A stretch of DNA of 8,949 nucleotides from Treponema sp. (GTDB lineage Bacteria; Spirochaetota; Spirochaetia; Treponematales; Breznakiellaceae): assembly GCA_031273405.1 (NCBI GenBank), contig JAISRW010000152.1, positions 1 to 8,949 on the forward strand. Reading direction: 5' to 3'. Under the pieces are notes generated by a model that was not told the origin of the DNA, made no database searches, and worked only from the letters and a program-made list of their open reading frames with translations. Positions 5,951 through 8,949 of this stretch are shown here, one piece after another. The stretch's first letter is position 1. Every line of letters starts with the position of its first letter. Both the position numbers and the translations under genes were made by a program.

Positions 5951-7131
5951 TGGACAAAATCGAAACTTCCGAAAACGAACAGGAATTTCTTTCCAACCCA
6001 AAGATCGTGCAGAATTATTCTTTGCTGCGAGAAATCGGTGTTTTTAAATATATCGATTCCCTCAACCAGGAAATACGCAACTATAAGAACCTCTTTTCAG
6101 GGGCTCTGGAAATTTTTAACCGCACCTCGGTTGATGAAATCATGGATGTCACGGTCTGGCAGATATCCGATCATTTTCTTCCCTCTTTTATTGTGTTTCT
6201 CTGGAAGCCCCTTCAAAACAAGGAAGATCTGGTAATCAGGAGCTATCAGAATTATAAAAAGGTGGATATGAATCTGAATCTGGAGACCATTAGCCCCTTT
6301 GAACCCTTTTTCAAGAAATATCCCAGACCTATCAATTATGATCTCCTCTCCTTTGAAATGGACGATGCCGGCGCGGTCAAAGCCCTGGATAAATCGCATC
6401 CCGAGCTGGTTATTCCCATTTTGGGGCCCTCGGGACTCTATGGCCTGGTTTTGGTGGGCCGCAAGATTCTGGAGGATGAATATAACACGGCGGAGCTGGT
6501 TTATCTGCAGAATCTCATGGCCTTTGTTTCCCAGGCCGTTCAGAATCATCTTCACTATGAAAGGACCCTGCGGGATGTTAAAACCGGCCTTTTTAACAAC
6601 GGCTTTTTTATGACCCGTCTGAGCGAGGAACTCGCCAGGGCCAAGCGGATAGGTTCCTGCGCGTCTATTATCATTATGGATGTGGACAAATTCAAAAATT
6701 TTAACGATACCTATGGACATCTGGCCGGCGACAGGGTCCTTGAAACCCTGGCGCTTACCATCAAGCAGACGGTGAGGACCGAAGACGTGCCTTCGCGCTT
6801 TGGGGGCGAGGAATTTACCGTTCTGATGCCCGATACCGACAAGCGCGCGGTCTGGGTAGCGGCGGAACGGCTCAGGACCGCGGTGGAGTCGATGAAGACG
6901 GACTGGGACCCGCCCCTGCCGCAGGTTACCATAAGCCTCGGGGTTTTTACGTTTAATCAGGACACGAATCTTCCGGCGGCCGGAATTCTCCGTTGCGCGG
7001 ATGAGGCTCTGTATCTGTCCAAGGGACGGGGCCGAAACTGTACCACCGCATGGGGTTCCGGGCTCCTCGCCAAGATTCGGCGGATGATCCCGGAGCCGGA
7101 AATTATTGAGCCAATTTCAAAGCCCGGTTAA
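5950..7131 (+). CDS. GGDEF-domain diguanylate cyclase
   Basis: The enzyme makes cyclic di-GMP from two GTP. The 393-aa product starts at ATG 5950, overlapping the upstream TGA (TGATG); ATG 5911 would add 13 residues inside the preceding gene. Residues 20-50 are helical. Residues 55-200 look like a GAF-type sensor (ISDHFLPSFIVFLWKPL, then LVIPILGPSGLYGLVLVGRK). The GGDEF domain covers about 205-365: MDVDKFKNFND (243-253) with metal-binding Asp244, an RxxD inhibitory site RTED (276-279) and the active-site loop GGEEF (285-289). All are intact, so it is probably active and product-inhibited. There is no membrane segment. The last four codons and the stop lie in a palindrome shared with the two following genes. 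Confidence 0.93.
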   Translation: MDKIETSENEQEFLSNPKIVQNYSLLREIGVFKYIDSLNQEIRNYKNLFSGALEIFNRTSVDEIMDVTVWQISDHFLPSFIVFLWKPLQNKEDLVIRSYQNYKKVDMNLNLETISPFEPFFKKYPRPINYDLLSFEMDDAGAVKALDKSHPELVIPILGPSGLYGLVLVGRKILEDEYNTAELVYLQNLMAFVSQAVQNHLHYERTLRDVKTGLFNNGFFMTRLSEELARAKRIGSCASIIIMDVDKFKNFNDTYGHLAGDRVLETLALTIKQTVRTEDVPSRFGGEEFTVLMPDTDKRAVWVAAERLRTAVESMKTDWDPPLPQVTISLGVFTFNQDTNLPAAGILRCADEALYLSKGRGRNCTTAWGSGLLAKIRRMIPEPEIIEPISKPG

Positions 7132-7161
7132 CGCGGACCTACGGTTCGATGAAATTGGCTC
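7108..7161 (+). repeat. Gene-end palindrome 1 (over the stop of the GGDEF gene)
   Basis: A perfect 12-bp inverted repeat, GAGCCAATTTCA at 7108-7119 and its complement at 7150-7161, encloses a second stem formed by 7134-7139 and 7143-7148 with loop TAC. The inner stem contains one G-T pair, which would be G-U in RNA. The 5' arm is coding (EPIS), and the central KPG-stop is also inside the structure. It is related to the structures at 8167 and 8757 through the AAACCCGGTTA and GCGAACC...GGTTCG core. It could work at RNA level together with the terminator that begins 4 nt later. Confidence 0.8.
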
Positions 7162-7164
7162 CCG

Positions 7165-7204
7165 AAAAAGCGCTCTAAGCGGACTAAAGTCCGGCCCGCT
7201 TTTT
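7165..7204 (+). terminator. Intrinsic terminator after the GGDEF gene (probably bidirectional)
   Basis: AAAAAGCG at 7165-7172 pairs with CGCTTTTT at 7197-7204, and inside it CGGAC (7180-7184) pairs with GTCCG (7189-7193) around a TAAA loop. Bulges of 7 and 3 nt separate the stems. A-rich and T-rich sides give a symmetrical terminator. It is the first strong one seen after rpsP, so it probably ends the long operon. A close homologue lies at 8831-8870. Confidence 0.85.
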
Positions 7205-7210
7205 CTACTA

Positions 7211-7218
7211 AATTGAAG
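7211..7218 (+). repeat. Left 8-bp target duplication of the MITE
   Basis: AATTGAAG directly abuts the left terminal repeat and is repeated exactly at 7395-7402 next to the right terminal repeat. This is the mark expected from transposition of an element that duplicates 8 bp. Confidence 0.88.
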
Positions 7219-7394
7219 GTAACTATTCAGTCGCCTGCGGGGGATAGCGAAAATCGGCGGAATGGAGGGGCTTTAGCCCGGAAGGGGCTTGCCCCTCAAT
7301 GAGCCGATTGGGCGCGAAAGGGGCGATAGCCCCCTTTGTCAATGAGCGAGAGAACAAGAAAAGTTCTAAAATTACGCTACGACTGAATAGTTAC
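7219..7394. mobile_element. 176-bp MITE with GTAA ends, IS66-type by inference
   Basis: GTAACTATTCAGTCG (7219-7233) and its exact complement at 7380-7394 form 15-bp terminal inverted repeats, flanked by perfect 8-bp direct repeats AATTGAAG. There is no coding capacity. Ends beginning GTAA plus an 8-bp duplication are the established pattern of IS66-family elements; ISL3, IS1595 and ISAs1 also duplicate 8 bp but have other ends. The interior is full of small stem-loops: 7252-7258 with 7303-7309 (AATCGGC/GCCGATT), GGGGC-GATA-GCCCC at 7320-7333, and AGAAC/GTTCT at 7351-7367. The related downstream copy of this intergenic sequence (8871-8918) lacks the insert. A full-length helper element would have to be elsewhere in the genome. 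Confidence 0.88.
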
Positions 7395-7402
7395 AATTGA
7401 AG
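7395..7402 (+). repeat. Right 8-bp target duplication of the MITE
   Basis: AATTGAAG, identical to 7211-7218, lies immediately after the right terminal inverted repeat. Removing the element and one copy restores a continuous intergenic sequence that aligns with 8866-8918. Confidence 0.88.
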
Positions 7403-7406
7403 GCTG

Positions 7407-7434
7407 CTTTCCCAAAACTGAAGTTTCGGGAAAG
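7407..7434 (+). repeat. Hairpin in the mtnN leader (module C, copy 1)
   Basis: CTTTCCC (7407-7413) pairs with GGGAAAG (7428-7434), and AAACT (7415-7419) pairs with AGTTT (7422-7426), with one A-C mismatch and a GA centre. A related hairpin lies at 8882-8918. It has no T run, so it is unlikely to be a strong terminator by itself. It ends 15 nt before the mtnN ribosome binding site and would be in the mRNA leader if transcription starts upstream. No known riboswitch fold is recognised. Confidence 0.7.
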
Positions 7435-7458
7435 GCTCAGTACGTAACCGGAGAAAGC

Positions 7459-8166
7459 ATGATTGGAATTATCGGCGCCATGGAAGAAGAAGTTGCTCTT
7501 CTCCGTTCAGCCATGACCGGCAGTAAAGTTGAAGCCTCAGGGGTATTTGAATTTGTTGCCGGGACCCTTGAGGGCAAAGACGCGGTTCTTCTCCGCTGCG
7601 GCATCGGCAAGGTCAATGCCGCCGTGGGATGCGCTCTTCTCATTGGCGGCTATAAACCGGAACTGGTCATCAATACCGGGTCAGCCGGGGGCATCGATCC
7701 GTCCCTCAGCTTTGGGGACGTGATAATTTCCGACGGCCTTCTTTACCACGATGTGGATGTAACCGCCTTTGATTACGCCCCGGGACAACTTCCGGGACAG
7801 CCCCCGGTTTTCCCGGTTCCCGGGAACCTGGTCAGGGAAGGGGAAAGGGCGGTGGACGAGCTTAAGCGCGAGGGGGTCCTGCCCGGCGCCCTTAACCATG
7901 TCCGGGGGATCATCGGTTCCGGGGATGTCTTTATGCACGACCCGGACCGCATCGGGAAGCTGAGGGAAACCTTCCCCCAGGTCCGGGCGGTGGAGATGGA
8001 AGGGGCCGCCATAGCCCACGCCTGCGCCCTCTTTAAGGTTCCAGCCGTCATCATCCGCGCCCTTTCGGATATTGCCGGTCTTGAGTCTCCGGTCAGTTCC
8101 GGCGAATTTCTGCCTATGGCTTCAAAACATTCGGCGGAGATAGTCCGCCGGATAATGAAGAATTAC

Positions 8167-8190
<24 letters not shown>
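7459..8190 (+). CDS. mtnN: 5'-methylthioadenosine/S-adenosylhomocysteine nucleosidase
   Basis: MtnN (Pfs) removes adenine from S-adenosylhomocysteine and methylthioadenosine. It detoxifies the product of SAM-dependent methylases and gives S-ribosylhomocysteine to LuxS. The 243-aa product begins MIGIIGAMEEEV, the canonical N-terminus with catalytic Glu11. INTGSAGGI at 71-79 and VEMEGAAIAH at 178-187 (Glu181) follow, then RALSDIAG at 200-207 (Asp204). The Glu181-Asp204 spacing of 23 equals that of E. coli Glu174-Asp197. GGAG at 7450-7453 precedes the ATG at 7459. The C-terminal FPKPG and the stop come from the palindrome that starts at 8167. luxS follows after 91 nt with no terminator between, so the two probably form one transcript. 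Confidence 0.96.
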
Positions 8191-8264
<74 letters not shown>

Positions 8265-8269
8265 TTAGT

Positions 8270-8275
8270 AAGGAG
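8270..8275 (+). promoter_or_regulatory. luxS ribosome binding site (sets the start)
   Basis: AAGGAG with a 6-nt spacer points to ATG 8282. It rules out the in-frame ATG at 8252, which lies inside the 3' arm of the preceding palindrome and has no such site. Confidence 0.85.
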
Positions 8276-8281
8276 AATTTT

Positions 8282-8776
8282 ATGGAAAAAATAGCCAGCT
8301 TTCAGGTTGATCACCTTCGCCTTAAACCGGGGCTTTATGTGTCGCGCCGGGACAAGTTCGGCGATACGGTGCTTACCACCTTCGATCTGCGTTTAAAGGA
8401 GCCCAACAAGGAACCGGTGATTGACGTACCGGCTCTCCATACCATTGAACACCTGGGCGCGACCTTTCTCCGATCCCACAAGGATTGGGCTTCCAGAACC
8501 GTTTACTTTGGCCCCATGGGCTGCCGTACCGGTTGTTACGCGATCTTTGAGGGCAGCCTTTCCTCCGAAGATGTACTCCCTCTTGTCAGGGAGATGCTGG
8601 ACTGGATCACCGCCTTTGAAGGTCCTATCCCCGGGGCAGCCGCCGCGGAATGCGGCAACTGGCAAGAACAGAACCTGGACATGGCCAAGTGGGAAGCCCG
8701 CCGCTATGCGGAGCTGCTGAAAAAGGCGGGAAAAGAAAACCTTAATTATCCTGAACTTTTCCCAAAACTCGGTTAG
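8282..8776 (+). CDS. luxS: S-ribosylhomocysteine lyase LuxS (AI-2 synthesis)
   Basis: LuxS splits S-ribosylhomocysteine into homocysteine and DPD, the precursor of the signal AI-2. The 164-aa product from ATG 8282 has the expected size. Metal ligands are H53 and H57 in HTIEH (53-57, with Glu56 the general base) and C124 in AECGNW; the catalytic cysteine is C81 in GPMGCRTGCY. All are present, so the enzyme should be active. The N-terminal FQVDHLRLKPGLYVSR is also typical. It forms the second step after MtnN and is probably co-transcribed with it. The C-terminal FPKLG and stop belong to palindrome 3. Whether it serves signalling or only the methyl cycle cannot be told from this window; no AI-2 receptor or transporter is visible. 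Confidence 0.97.
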   Translation: MEKIASFQVDHLRLKPGLYVSRRDKFGDTVLTTFDLRLKEPNKEPVIDVPALHTIEHLGATFLRSHKDWASRTVYFGPMGCRTGCYAIFEGSLSSEDVLPLVREMLDWITAFEGPIPGAAAAECGNWQEQNLDMAKWEARRYAELLKKAGKENLNYPELFPKLG

Positions 8777-8823
8777 CGCGACCGCGAACCGCGAACCTTC
8801 GGTTCGATGATTCGATGGGAAAA
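8757..8823 (+). repeat. Gene-end palindrome 3 (over the luxS stop)
   Basis: TTTTCCCA (8757-8764) pairs with TGGGAAAA (8816-8823), and CGAACC-TTC-GGTTCG (8792-8806) forms the inner hairpin. The arrangement is the same as at 8167-8264 but with fewer heptamers. The stop TAG at 8774-8776 is inside. The terminator starts 7 nt after the structure. Confidence 0.78.
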
Positions 8824-8830
8824 ACTTCCA

Positions 8831-8870
8831 AAAAAGCGGCCTAATCGGACTAAAGTCCGGTCCGCTTTTT
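8831..8870 (+). terminator. Intrinsic terminator after luxS (probably bidirectional)
   Basis: AAAAAGCGG (8831-8839) pairs with CCGCTTTTT (8862-8870), and the inner CGGAC (8846-8850) pairs with GTCCG (8855-8859) around TAAA. The core CGGACTAAAGTCCGG is identical to that of the terminator at 7165-7204, and bulge sizes are similar. It ends the mtnN-luxS unit. Confidence 0.87.
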
Positions 8871-8881
8871 CATTTATTTTA

Positions 8882-8918
8882 AGGCTGTTTTCCTAAAACT
8901 GAAGTTTTGGGAAAGCCT
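8882..8918 (+). repeat. Hairpin downstream of the luxS terminator (module C, copy 2)
   Basis: AGGCT (8882-8886) pairs with AGCCT (8914-8918), and AAAACT (8895-8900) with AGTTTT (8903-8908); between them the arms pair with a 3-nt bulge and one mismatch. It is the uninterrupted homologue of the sequence split by the MITE upstream of mtnN. The last 31 bases of the window after it show no gene. Confidence 0.7.
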
Positions 8919-8949
8919 CTCCTGATTGAGGGTTATCCCGACTGAGAAT

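Larger units (their letters stand above)
7132..7458. other. Intergenic region of 327 bp before mtnN
   Basis: No gene is seen here. In order it holds the 3' half of palindrome 1, terminator 7165-7204, the MITE with its target duplications, hairpin 7407-7434 and the mtnN ribosome binding site GGAG at 7450-7453. A promoter for mtnN-luxS must lie after the terminator. I see only isolated -10-like hexamers (TAAAAT at 7367-7372 in the MITE, TACAAT at 7392-7397 across its right edge) without a well-spaced -35, so no promoter is called. Confidence 0.7.

Noticed and set aside
7367..7397. Promoter hexamers TAAAAT and TACAAT at the MITE's right end
   Set aside because: No -35 hexamer at suitable spacing; TTGTCA at 7336-7341 is about 25 nt from TAAAAT, which is too far to call.
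7403..7458. A SAM or SAH riboswitch upstream of mtnN
   Set aside because: Only a simple hairpin is present; none of the conserved cores or multi-helix junctions I know for SAM or SAH riboswitches can be seen.

Overview
This window looks like a chromosomal stretch from a spirochaete of the Treponema type, possibly a termite-gut or other higher-GC relative. The assignment rests on gene order and protein style; no 16S gene is visible. All recognised genes are on the + strand. Coding DNA is GC-rich, with Ala/Pro-rich linkers in several proteins.

Region 1 (1-2219) is a ribosome and tRNA maturation operon: rpsP (5' end cut off), khpA, rimM, trmD and rplS, with small gaps or stop/start overlaps. 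Region 2 (2228-7131) continues the same transcription unit. It holds a FliK-like protein of unproven function, a stand-alone FlhB C-terminal-domain paralogue, an HD-GYP phosphodiesterase, YraN, a small FlgM-like protein, a zinc-ribbon protein with an Arg/Asn/Gly-rich head, and a GGDEF diguanylate cyclase. Ribosome biogenesis, flagellar-type accessory genes and a maker/breaker pair for c-di-GMP are therefore co-directional. The first strong intrinsic terminator is at 7165-7204. Region 3 (7459-8776) is pfs/mtnN plus luxS, the two steps that recycle S-adenosylhomocysteine and yield the AI-2 precursor. A second terminator at 8831-8870, homologous to the first, ends it.

The non-coding DNA is the most unusual part. 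Three successive genes (GGDEF, mtnN, luxS) end inside related palindromes that provide the last codons and the stop; their outer stems differ in sequence but stay self-complementary. Two of these palindromes are followed by homologous terminator and hairpin modules, so mtnN-luxS is bracketed by a direct repeat of about 160 bp. The upstream copy is split by a 176-bp MITE with perfect 15-bp terminal inverted repeats and a perfect 8-bp target duplication, consistent with the IS66 type. This element lies where the mtnN-luxS promoter or leader should be.

Another oddity is at 3243-3400. The FlhB-like gene has no ATG, GTG or TTG upstream of its conserved core, and the junction carries a triplicated GAAGAGGTT motif. 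Either a -1 shift from an overlapping 13-codon leader or a 39-nt in-frame duplication could explain it.
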